Program-made: the position numbers and the translations under genes
Shown here: piece after piece, positions 6,388-13,999 of the stretch
Layout of the letters: the number at the start of each line of letters is the position of its first letter
Numbering within the stretch: position 1 is the stretch's first letter
Notes under the pieces: generated by a model
Told to the model about the DNA's origin: nothing
Databases searched by the model: none
What the model saw: only the letters and a program-made list of their open reading frames with translations
From: Oscillospiraceae bacterium
GTDB taxonomy: Bacteria > Bacillota > Clostridia > Oscillospirales > CAG-382
Length of the DNA: 48,856 nt
Reading direction: 5' to 3'
NCBI GenBank assembly: GCA_015064955.1
Contig: SVRD01000013.1
Span: 1-48,856 of the forward strand

Positions 6388-8664
6388 TTAGCCTATAACG
6401 TAAGTGCCGAAGTAGTGACGTTTGATGAGAATGTAGTCGTACTGATTTACTGCGCCGTCGGAGTTAACGTCTGCGGGGAGCATTTCGTTATCGGTGAGAT
6501 AGCGGGTGCCGAAGTAGTGACGCTTTACGAGCAGATAGTCGTACTGGTTGATAGCTCCGTCGGAGTTAACGTCGCCGAGAGTGTATTCGGGTGCTTCACT
6601 GCCGAAAACCTCGATCTCGTTGATAAATGCCAGAACGCCGTTGAGGGTAACCTCGACCTTAACGTAGCGAGCGTTGCCCTTGACCTTGCCCTCGTAATAG
6701 TAAGCAACGTTCTTTTCGGGCACGGGCGAGGTGAGAGCGGTTGCTTCGCTCCAGCTTTCGCCGTCATCGGAGAGATATACCTTCATTCCCGCGGGAGCTT
6801 TGATACCCGAATCACCCTTGAGGTCGAGCGTGTTGACGCGCACGCTGTCGATTGAATAGTAGCCGCCGAGGTCGATGACGATGCTTCCGATTCCGTTGGG
6901 CGCGCTGATAACCGAATTGTCGCTTCCGTTGTTGTAGAATGCGAACCAGTTGTCGTCGTAGGTAATAGAGGTCGTAGCCTTACCGTCGGTGAGGTTTGCA
7001 GAAAATTGACCGTAGGGCGCGCCGCAGCCCGAAACGGTGTATTCCTTGCCGAGCGCGATGTTATCGGGTGAGTTGGGGTCTTCACCGTGGATCTCAATCT
7101 CGTTTAAGTACATAAACGCGCCGTCGAGGGTGAACTTGAAGATGACCTTGTCGGTAACGATGCTGTCGCTTTCTGCACTTATCCAATAAGCAATGGCGTC
7201 GTCGGAGGGGATGCTTTCAAAATCGCAAAGCTTTACTTCTTTTCCGTCGACAATGCCGTATGCCGAAACCGATTTCGGCGGCTTAACGCCCATACCCGCT
7301 ACGTTGTTGAAGAGATGCGCGCGGAGCTTTGTGATCTTGTACTGTCCGCCGAGGTCAACGGTGACCGTGCCGACGCCGTTTACGATATTGGGCTTGTAGG
7401 CGGAGAAGGCAAACCAGCTGTTGTTGCTTGCATTGAATTCGGTAGCGGCGATACCGTCGGTGAGGTCAGCCGCGTAGTAGGTGTTGTATTCGGGTGCGCC
7501 GGGATCGTCGTTGGTGACAGAGATAATATAGTCTCTGCCTCTTGCGAGGTTGTCCTGCGGGCCTTCGTTATCGGGCTTGTCGGGAGCTTCGGTCGGGGTT
7601 CTGCCGTCTGCGTCGTAAAGGAATCTCCAAACACATTCGGTGTGAACCTCCTTGCCCTTGGGATATTTAACAAGCGTGCTGTTGTCGCACTTCGAGAAAT
7701 AAAGCTTGTTTTGGGTGGTGTTCATATCCCAGAACGCTGTGAGGAAGCTGTTTTTCTGGCTTTCGAGCGAATCCTCGTAGGTGTTGATGTGAACATCAAA
7801 CTGATACTGCGAGAAGTTCTTGCCGTAGAGGATCGCGCGGGTCGCCTTGTTGCCGCTGTTCATCGGGCCCGAATAGTCCGCCTTGCCGACGTCTGCGGTA
7901 ACGACCGTTTTGACAAGATTGCCGTCCTTGTCGATCATATCGGCATAAAGACCGTATTTTTTGGCAATGGGGAACATACAGGTATAGGAAACGCCGTGGT
8001 AAACGTCCATAACGTATTTGTAGTCGACGTTCAATCTCACCTGCGGACCGGTTATTGTGTATTTACGGGTCACGTTTGCGAAAATATCCGATTCGGTGTA
8101 GGTCTGGTTTTTGTTGATATAGTCGCCGATACTGTCGGCGGGGTTAACGTCGGGGAAGTAGAGAAGATTTGTCTTCTCGATAATGTGCAATACGTTTACA
8201 TTGATGCTTTCGCCCTTTGCGAGCTCGATCTTTTCGCCGGTCTCGCCGTTGTAGAATTCGAGCGATACGAGCGCTTCGTTGCCGTGGTTGCCGCCGGTGA
8301 AGTACATCGGGCCGCCTGCGTTCTTGCTTGTGCGGTAGACGTATTCAAGGTCGGTTCCGCCGGTGAGGAATACGTGGTTGGTGCCGCTCTTGTCCTTCAA
8401 GCTCCATTCCCAAAGATTGTAGGTGCCCCAAGCCATTTCCTTGAAGGTTATTGTCATCGTGCCCGAATCGAGCTCGCTGACAAAGCTGTATTTTGCGTCC
8501 TCGGTTCTTTTGACAGTTGTGGGGTAGGATGTGAGCTCGTCGGTTTCGGGATTTTCAAATACTTCGTAATCGTCAAATCCCCAATAATCGCTTGCCGCGA
8601 ATACCATCGGCATCGCCGTGAAAAGCATTACGAGGCAAAGGAGAGTGGTGAGTGTTCTTTTCAT
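6388..8664 (-). CDS. Secreted protein: unrecognised N-terminal region, two discoidin (F5/8C) modules and a dockerin
   Basis: A 758-residue exported protein with a signal peptide (residues 1-23, ending VFAA). Residues 24-365 form a large domain with no motif I recognise; it is rich in aromatic residues and Gly and reads as beta-rich (TFKEMAWGTYNLWEW, FTGGNHGNEALVSLEFYNG). Two F5/8 type C modules follow (about 373-525 and 535-690, each opening with a NLARGRDY- or NIALGKEY-like start), then a dockerin (694-758) almost identical at DNA level to that of 3774-6224. AAAGAGGT lies 8 bp before the ATG. Only 15 bp separate it from the upstream SGNH gene, so the two are one operon. It may bind or cleave a glycan; this is inference. 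Confidence 0.88.
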   Translation of the reverse strand: MKRTLTTLLCLVMLFTAMPMVFAASDYWGFDDYEVFENPETDELTSYPTTVKRTEDAKYSFVSELDSGTMTITFKEMAWGTYNLWEWSLKDKSGTNHVFLTGGTDLEYVYRTSKNAGGPMYFTGGNHGNEALVSLEFYNGETGEKIELAKGESINVNVLHIIEKTNLLYFPDVNPADSIGDYINKNQTYTESDIFANVTRKYTITGPQVRLNVDYKYVMDVYHGVSYTCMFPIAKKYGLYADMIDKDGNLVKTVVTADVGKADYSGPMNSGNKATRAILYGKNFSQYQFDVHINTYEDSLESQKNSFLTAFWDMNTTQNKLYFSKCDNSTLVKYPKGKEVHTECVWRFLYDADGRTPTEAPDKPDNEGPQDNLARGRDYIISVTNDDPGAPEYNTYYAADLTDGIAATEFNASNNSWFAFSAYKPNIVNGVGTVTVDLGGQYKITKLRAHLFNNVAGMGVKPPKSVSAYGIVDGKEVKLCDFESIPSDDAIAYWISAESDSIVTDKVIFKFTLDGAFMYLNEIEIHGEDPNSPDNIALGKEYTVSGCGAPYGQFSANLTDGKATTSITYDDNWFAFYNNGSDNSVISAPNGIGSIVIDLGGYYSIDSVRVNTLDLKGDSGIKAPAGMKVYLSDDGESWSEATALTSPVPEKNVAYYYEGKVKGNARYVKVEVTLNGVLAFINEIEVFGSEAPEYTLGDVNSDGAINQYDYLLVKRHYFGTRYLTDNEMLPADVNSDGAVNQYDYILIKRHYFGTYVIG

Positions 8665-8679
8665 GCTGTACCTCTTTCT

Positions 8680-10536
8680 TTATTTTTTCTTTTTCTTGAA
8701 GAATATAAGATATGCCGCCGCACCGACACCTATAACTGCCGCCGCGCCGAGTGTCCAATAAAGCCAAGCGAGCTTTTTGTTCTTCGGCTCCTCGTAGTCG
8801 CCCGTGTCTTCGCCGCTTTGCTCGTTCTGAGAGGGTGCTTGGGGGTCGTCGTTTTCAAATACCTTGCCGTATGCGCTGATCTCGCTCGACCATATAAAGT
8901 TCGGACCGGTGTAGGTCACCTTGATATATCTTGCGTTGATCGGACTTTCGAGCTCGAGCAGAAAATCGCGCTTTATCCAGCTGCCGTCTGCCGATTCCTC
9001 GGACATAGTTGCGTCGGAAGGATCGAAATAGTTTGTTCCGTCGTTCGAGAATTCAATACTGACGCACGCATTTGCGGGGTTGGCGATTCCCCAGCCCTCG
9101 TTGCCCCAAAGGTCTGTTTTGACAGCGCGGAGGTTGGTTATCGTGCCGAGGTCGATGATGATACTGTGTCCCGAGCCGGTGTAACAGCCGATTGCGTGAT
9201 CGTCACCGGCGTTTGCGTATTTACCGTCGGTCAGCTTGCCCATCGGCTTGCCGTCTGCGCCGGTGTCGGTCCAATCGCCCGTGTAAGCATTGCCGGTGGG
9301 GGTATAGGGTTTGCCGACTGCCACGTTTTCATAGGTGTTTCCGTCATTTGCAACGAAAACGTCCTCGGTGCTCGGGTATTTGTAACCCTCGTCGATCGCG
9401 AGATTTGCACATTCCTGAAGCTTTCTTGCCGTTTCCTCGTCCATATCTGCGGTGTAGCTGTTGCCGAGCGGGTCTTTGCCGAGATAGCTTCTGAGCATAC
9501 AGCAGGCGATAAGATAAGAGCCCTCTTTCGAGTGATGCGAATTATCGTCGGCATAGAGATTTATTTCGGGGTACTTTTCGGTGCAGATAAGGAATGCGTC
9601 CGCCGCGGGCGAACAAACAAGTCCGTAATCCTCTGCAAGCTGAGTGTAGTTGTCATAGTGCCTTTTCGCACTCTGAACTCTTTGTGCGGGGTCGGAATTC
9701 GAGGAGTAGCGCATATAAAGCAGTGCTTCCGCGCCGTTTTCTTTGATAAAGGGCATTATCGTGTCGACTGCGGGCTTGGAATCGTAATAATCGGCACTGC
9801 CGCCGTCCTGAAGCACAACGTAATCGTATTTGCAGGACTTGAGCATATTGCGCATCTTGATTCCGCGCTCGTGGTTTGCATCGGCAAATTCATAAAGAAA
9901 CGCACTGCCGAACGTGCAGTAATCGACAACAACGTCAATTCCCGCCGCTTTTGCCAATCCCTTGAATTTTATCGGCGTGCCGTTGAAATAGGTCGAGCTG
10001 TTGCCGATAAACATAAATTTCTTTGCGTCTGTCGCGTCGGGGGAGGGGTTGTCGTATTTGATCGTGAGCTTGTTGCCGTCGATGCTTCCGTACATTTCAT
10101 AAATAACCGACATCGTCGCGTTGTAGAGCATCGCGCCCTCCATCGCGGTGGTGAATGCGGTCTGAAGCTCCTTGACGTTGTAGGGGTTGAAGCCTATCAA
10201 AAATCCGTGCGGGGGAATATTTACACTTTCCTGCGGCGAGCCTGTTACGGTGTCGCTGTTTTCAAACATATCGCCGCCCGCCTCTATAAGTCTGCCGTCG
10301 GCGTTGAATACCATAACCTTTGTGTATCTGAATCCGTATTCGTTCGCACCGACGACACGTATATCGTCGCTGTCGTTTTTGTAAACGATCAGATTGCCTT
10401 CGCTCGTTTTGCAATCGAATCCGTCGATATCGAGCGTGATGACGTTGTCATATTCGTCAGCGGAAACCGGCACTGCCGTTCCCAACGTTGCCGCCAGCGT
10501 GAGCAGGGCAACCGTTCGTAGAATTAATCTCTTCAT
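8680..10536 (-). CDS. Membrane-anchored SGNH-hydrolase with one discoidin module
   Basis: A 618-residue paralogue of the enzyme at 3774-6224. It has a signal peptide (1-26, ending VSADE), an IPxxGF beta domain (about 33-165) and an SGNH hydrolase with FIGNSSTYF (Ser180), YVVLQD and DNSHHS (Asp331, His334), at the same residue numbers as in the paralogue. One F5/8 type C module follows (about 400-559). Instead of a dockerin it ends in an acidic linker, one transmembrane helix (about 586-612) and a Lys-rich cytoplasmic tail. It should therefore sit on the cell's own membrane facing outwards. AAGGAGGC precedes the ATG. First gene of the operon with 6388-8664. Confidence 0.92.
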   Translation of the reverse strand: MKRLILRTVALLTLAATLGTAVPVSADEYDNVITLDIDGFDCKTSEGNLIVYKNDSDDIRVVGANEYGFRYTKVMVFNADGRLIEAGGDMFENSDTVTGSPQESVNIPPHGFLIGFNPYNVKELQTAFTTAMEGAMLYNATMSVIYEMYGSIDGNKLTIKYDNPSPDATDAKKFMFIGNSSTYFNGTPIKFKGLAKAAGIDVVVDYCTFGSAFLYEFADANHERGIKMRNMLKSCKYDYVVLQDGGSADYYDSKPAVDTIMPFIKENGAEALLYMRYSSNSDPAQRVQSAKRHYDNYTQLAEDYGLVCSPAADAFLICTEKYPEINLYADDNSHHSKEGSYLIACCMLRSYLGKDPLGNSYTADMDEETARKLQECANLAIDEGYKYPSTEDVFVANDGNTYENVAVGKPYTPTGNAYTGDWTDTGADGKPMGKLTDGKYANAGDDHAIGCYTGSGHSIIIDLGTITNLRAVKTDLWGNEGWGIANPANACVSIEFSNDGTNYFDPSDATMSEESADGSWIKRDFLLELESPINARYIKVTYTGPNFIWSSEISAYGKVFENDDPQAPSQNEQSGEDTGDYEEPKNKKLAWLYWTLGAAAVIGVGAAAYLIFFKKKKK

Positions 10537-10556
10537 AATATTGCCTCCTTTTTAAT

Positions 10557-10586
10557 AATATAACATATCGCATCGGCTCGCGTCAA
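10557..10586 (-). promoter_or_regulatory. Candidate promoter of the SGNH/discoidin operon
   Basis: Minus strand TTGACG (10581-10586), 18 bp, TATATT (10557-10562). The predicted start falls just before the ribosome binding site, giving an unusually short leader. Confidence 0.45.
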
Positions 10587-10638
10587 TCTGCTATTTAAGC
10601 GAAGTTAAAGCAAACGCTTTGTGGAAGTTGCACAAAGT

Positions 10639-10658
10639 GAGTTAGCTTTTGCTAACTC
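10639..10658. promoter_or_regulatory. Candidate metalloregulator operator 1
   Basis: Perfect palindrome GAGTTAGC-tttt-GCTAACTC between the divergent SGNH operon and feoA. It has the same six-base core and four-base spacer as two further sites at 10753 and 11063. Confidence 0.55.
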
Positions 10659-10715
10659 GCGCGTTGTGATAACGCCGAAATGATAAAAATTCGACACGAA
10701 ATTGCAAAAAAACTG

Positions 10716-10744
10716 TTGACAAATCAAGCGTTTGAGCGTATTAT
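10716..10744 (+). promoter_or_regulatory. Sigma-70 promoter of feo operon
   Basis: Consensus TTGACA (10716-10721), 17-bp spacer, TATTAT (10739-10744). Operator 2 begins 8 bp after the -10 box, covering the expected start site. Confidence 0.85.
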
Positions 10745-10752
10745 TATCACGA

Positions 10753-10770
10753 AGTTAGCCACCGCTAACT
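10753..10770. promoter_or_regulatory. Candidate metalloregulator operator 2
   Basis: Palindrome AGTTAGC-cacc-GCTAACT directly downstream of the feoA -10 box, where a bound repressor would block initiation. A DtxR/IdeR-type iron repressor is a plausible reader because its half-sites are TTAG/CTAA-like; this is inference. Confidence 0.6.
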
Positions 10771-10796
10771 CGAAAATCGCAAAGCGAGGCAGAGAT

Positions 10797-11018
10797 ATGA
10801 AAACAATGCGTGAAGCAAAGGTAGGCGACACCGTAACCGTTGTCCGTGTTCACGGAGAGGGTGCACTGCGCCGTCGTATTATGGATATGGGAATCACCAA
10901 AGGCGTCGAGATCTATATCCGCAAGGTAGCTCCGCTCGGAGATCCGTTTGAGGTCTACGTCCGCGGCTATGAGCTTTCGCTTCGAAAAGCGGATTGCGAG
11001 CTTATCGAGATAGAATAA
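10797..11018 (+). CDS. feoA: Ferrous iron transport protein A
   Basis: A 73-residue cytoplasmic SH3-like protein that works with FeoB in Fe(II) uptake. Family features seen: the opening REAKVGDTVTVVRVHGEGALRRR, the MDMGITKGVEI turn typical of FeoA, and the closing YELSLRKADCELIEIE strand. Length is normal. The ATG at 10797 is chosen because homologues start here and GCGAGGC lies upstream; the longer open frame would run back through the promoter. It is followed by feoB after 89 bp that contain a third operator-like palindrome. Confidence 0.93.
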   Translation: MKTMREAKVGDTVTVVRVHGEGALRRRIMDMGITKGVEIYIRKVAPLGDPFEVYVRGYELSLRKADCELIEIE

Positions 11019-11062
11019 AACAAATCATCATGGGGCAAAGCCCCTGATTTTTCCGCAAATGA

Positions 11063-11078
11063 GTTAGCCTCGGCTAAC
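11063..11078. promoter_or_regulatory. Candidate metalloregulator operator 3
   Basis: GTTAGC-ctcg-GCTAAC in the feoA-feoB gap, 30 bp before feoB. It could also act as an RNA hairpin. Identical core geometry to operators 1 and 2. Confidence 0.5.
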
Positions 11079-11107
11079 CGAACGGAACGAAAGGAACGTT
11101 TTTGAAT

Positions 11108-13495
11108 ATGGAGATCAAAATTGCGTTGGCGGGCAACCCCAACAGCGGCAAAACGACACTCTTCAACGCCCTCACGGGCTCGAACCAATTCGTCGGCAAC
11201 TGGCCCGGCGTTACGGTCGAAAAGAAGGAAGGACATTTAAAGGACAGGGAAGACGTTATCGTTGTCGACCTGCCCGGTGTTTATTCTCTTTCGCCCTATA
11301 CGATGGAGGAGGTTATCGCAAGAAACTTTCTTGTAAACGAGCGCCCCGATGCGATACTGAATATCGTCGACGGCACGAATCTCGAGCGTAACCTTTATCT
11401 CACCACTCAGCTCATCGACCTGGGTATCCCGGTTGTCGTTGCCGTCAATATGGTCGACGTTATCCGCAAAAAAGGCGATAATATAGATTTTGATGCTCTC
11501 TCCCGCGCACTCGGCTGTAAGATAGTCGAGATATCGGCGCTCAAGGAGGAGGGCATCGGCGAGGCGGTCGAGGCGGCTATCGCCATCGCGGGCGAAAAGA
11601 AGGTAAGCGTTCCGCTCCATTCCTTCTCGGGTGCTGTCGAGCACGCACTCGCACATATCGAGGAGGCAACCGTTCACGGTCTCCCCGCAGAGCAGCAGCG
11701 TTGGTATGCGATAAAGATATTCGAGCGCGACGAAAGGGTTCTTTCCGAGCTCGATATCGACAAAGAAACTCTTGCACATATCGAAGAGGATATCAAGGCG
11801 GCAGAACGCGAGCTCGATGACGATGCCGAAAGCATTATCATCAACGACAGATACGAATTTATCACAAAGCTTGTGAGAAAATACGTTAAAAAGAAGGATA
11901 CGGGCAGACTTTCGACCTCGGATAAGATCGACAAGGTCGTTACCAACCGATTCCTCGCGCTCCCCATTTTTGCGGCAATAATGTTCCTTGTTTATTATAT
12001 TTCGGTTTCCACCGTCGGCACCTGGGTGACCGATTGGACAAACGACGGCTTGTTCGGCGACGGCTGGCATCTTTTCGGCTCGGGCGAATATGAAGAAGCG
12101 GTCGATTCCTACGGAAACGAAACGCTGTTTTCAAACACCGAGCTTTCAGAGATTATCGCTAATGCCGAAAACTCGGGTATCACCGGCGCGGACGAATTGA
12201 AGGGCGCGTTTGACGAAAAGGATTATTTCGCGTTCGAGGAAGCCTATGGAAGCTACGGCGAAAAGCTTTCCGAAACGGGATTTGATATTTCTGCATCGGT
12301 AGACCCTGTTCTCGAGGGCACACCCGACCCGTCGGAATACGGAGTCTGGGTTCCCGGTGTTCCGGTTCTTGCCGATAAGCTTTTGCTTGATGAAAACGGC
12401 GAGCCGGTAGTTGCCGAATGGCTCTATTCGCTCATTCAGGAGGGTATCATCGGCGGTGTCGGCGCGGTACTCGGATTCGTGCCTCAGATGATAGTTCTCT
12501 TTATTCTGCTTGCCTTCCTCGAAAGCTGCGGCTATATGGCAAGAATTGCCTTTATGATGGACAGAATATTCAGAAACTTCGGTCTTTCGGGCAAATCCTT
12601 TATTCCGATACTTATCGGTACCGGCTGCGGCGTTCCGGGTATTATGGCATCGCGTACTATCGAAAACGAAAAAGACCGCCGTATGACGATAATCACGACA
12701 ACCTTTATCCCCTGCGGCGCAAAGCTTCCGATAATCGCGCTTATCACCGCGGCGCTCTTCGACGGCGCGTGGTGGGTTGCACCGAGTGCATACTTTATCG
12801 GTATCGCGGCAATACTCATTTCGGGCATTATGCTCAAAAAGACAAAGCCCTTTGCGAGCGATCCGACTCCGTTTGTTATGGAGCTCCCCGCTTACCATAT
12901 GCCGACGTTCACCTCGTTGATTCGCTCGATGTGGGAGCGTGCAAGCTCGTTTATCAAAAAGGCGGGCACTGTAATTCTCCTCTCGTCGATCATCATCTGG
13001 CTCGGCTCGAAGCTCGGATTTGTCGAAAGCTCCTTCTGCTTCTCGACCGAAATGGCGCTCGAAAATTCGCTCCTCGGCTATCTCGGAAGCGGCTTGAAGT
13101 GGCTCTTTGCACCTCTCGGCTTCAATAATATCAAGGCGACTATCGCAACGCTTATGGGCTTGATAGCAAAGGAAGAAGTCGTCGGCGTGTTCGGCGTGCT
13201 CGACTTCGAGGGTATGGGCGCATTGGCGGGCTATTCCTTCCTTGTGTTCAACCTTCTCTGCGCTCCCTGCTTTGCCGCTATGGGCGCGATCAGACGCGAA
13301 ATGAACTCGGCAAAATGGACTGCGTTTGCAATCACCTATCAGTGCGTATTTGCATATGCGGTATCGCTCGTTATCTATCAGTTCGGCAACGCATTCGGCG
13401 GAAATATGAATATAATCGGCTTTATCGCCGCACTTCTTGCGATCGCTTTTGTGGTGTTTATGCTTGTAAAGAAGCCCTATACTGAGAAAAAATAA
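11108..13495 (+). CDS. feoB: Ferrous iron transport protein B
   Basis: A 795-residue GTPase-permease that imports Fe(II) across the cytoplasmic membrane. The N-terminal G domain shows G1 GNPNSGKT (9-16), G3 DLPGVYS (about 55), G4 NMVD (about 114) and G5 SA. A helical domain follows (about 170-265), then two GATE/nucleoside-recognition membrane cores with FeoB signatures GYMARIAF, IGTGCGVPGIMASRTIENE and PCGAKLPIIAL. Between the first membrane helix and the core is an acidic outward loop of about 100 residues (NDGLFGDGW to VWVPGVPVL), a variable region in the family. A TTG at 11102, closer to the AAGGA site, is an alternative start. Confidence 0.97.
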   Translation: MEIKIALAGNPNSGKTTLFNALTGSNQFVGNWPGVTVEKKEGHLKDREDVIVVDLPGVYSLSPYTMEEVIARNFLVNERPDAILNIVDGTNLERNLYLTTQLIDLGIPVVVAVNMVDVIRKKGDNIDFDALSRALGCKIVEISALKEEGIGEAVEAAIAIAGEKKVSVPLHSFSGAVEHALAHIEEATVHGLPAEQQRWYAIKIFERDERVLSELDIDKETLAHIEEDIKAAERELDDDAESIIINDRYEFITKLVRKYVKKKDTGRLSTSDKIDKVVTNRFLALPIFAAIMFLVYYISVSTVGTWVTDWTNDGLFGDGWHLFGSGEYEEAVDSYGNETLFSNTELSEIIANAENSGITGADELKGAFDEKDYFAFEEAYGSYGEKLSETGFDISASVDPVLEGTPDPSEYGVWVPGVPVLADKLLLDENGEPVVAEWLYSLIQEGIIGGVGAVLGFVPQMIVLFILLAFLESCGYMARIAFMMDRIFRNFGLSGKSFIPILIGTGCGVPGIMASRTIENEKDRRMTIITTTFIPCGAKLPIIALITAALFDGAWWVAPSAYFIGIAAILISGIMLKKTKPFASDPTPFVMELPAYHMPTFTSLIRSMWERASSFIKKAGTVILLSSIIIWLGSKLGFVESSFCFSTEMALENSLLGYLGSGLKWLFAPLGFNNIKATIATLMGLIAKEEVVGVFGVLDFEGMGALAGYSFLVFNLLCAPCFAAMGAIRREMNSAKWTAFAITYQCVFAYAVSLVIYQFGNAFGGNMNIIGFIAALLAIAFVVFMLVKKPYTEKK

Positions 13496-13515
13496 TTCAT
13501 ACGGAGAGATAAAAT

Positions 13516-13692
13516 ATGCTTGATTGGATCATTGAAAATAGCGCAACGATCGCTGTTTCGGCAGTGTTGATCGCCGTTGTCGGAATAATCGTTTTCAAGA
13601 TGATAAAGGATAAAAAGGCGGGAAAATCGGGCTGTAGCTGCGGTTGCGGCGGCTGCGCGATGAAGGACGTCTGCCATTCCGACAAAAAATAA
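13516..13692 (+). CDS. FeoB-associated Cys-rich membrane protein
   Basis: A 58-residue peptide: a single membrane helix (about residues 10-28), a Lys-rich stretch, then a Cys cluster GCSCGCGGCAMKDVCH. This is the FeoB-associated Cys-rich membrane protein family, found downstream of feoB in Firmicutes and thought to take the place of FeoC. The cysteines may bind iron or an Fe-S cluster. GGAGAG precedes the ATG. It lies 20 bp after feoB, and the operon terminator follows directly. Confidence 0.93.
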   Translation: MLDWIIENSATIAVSAVLIAVVGIIVFKMIKDKKAGKSGCSCGCGGCAMKDVCHSDKK

Positions 13693-13702
13693 TCGAAAAA
13701 AG

Positions 13703-13735
13703 AGAGCCGTAGACTTGTTTTTACGGCTCTTTTGC
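13703..13735 (+). terminator. Terminator of feo operon
   Basis: AGAGCCGTA (13703-13711) pairs with TACGGCTCT (13722-13730), followed by TTTT. It separates the iron and copper units. Confidence 0.8.
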
Positions 13736-13774
13736 GTTAAAATATATAAAGATAAATAACGGAGGATAATTGTT

Positions 13775-13999
13775 ATGTTTGAAAAAAAGCTTGAAGCAGT
13801 ATTGAATATCGAGGGTATGCACTGCAACCATTGTAAAGCAAAGGTCGAAGCAACGATAAAGGCATTGAAGGGTGTTAAGTCTGTCGAAGTTTCGCTCGAA
13901 AGCGCAAGCGCAAAGGTACTTTACGCCGAGGGCAAGATAACCCCCGAAAAAATTGCCGCTTCTGTTACCGAATCGGGCTTTAATGCAAGCGTAAAATGA
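13775..13999 (+). CDS. copZ: Heavy-metal-associated copper chaperone (CopZ-like)
   Basis: A 74-residue ferredoxin-like HMA domain that binds Cu(I) through GMHCNHC (Cys near residues 18 and 21) and passes it to the P-type ATPase encoded next. The rest fits the family: helix VEATIKALKGVKSVEVSLES and the terminal ESGFNASVK. CGGAGG lies 11 bp before the ATG. The stop overlaps the copA start by four bases (ATGA), indicating translational coupling. No CsoR or CopY regulator gene is adjacent. Confidence 0.92.
   Translation: MFEKKLEAVLNIEGMHCNHCKAKVEATIKALKGVKSVEVSLESASAKVLYAEGKITPEKIAASVTESGFNASVK

Noticed and set aside
7315-10521. A 1068-residue open frame on the plus strand opposite the discoidin and SGNH genes.
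   Set aside because: It is the antisense shadow of two well-supported minus-strand genes; its translation is Val/Cys/Gly-rich with no domain and no ribosome binding site. The same applies to long antisense frames at 3696-4925, 17080-19557 and 24054-25454.
10797-13692. The long acidic loop in FeoB as a fused extra domain.
   Set aside because: A variable-length outward loop at this position is common in clostridial FeoB proteins, so it is not treated as unusual.
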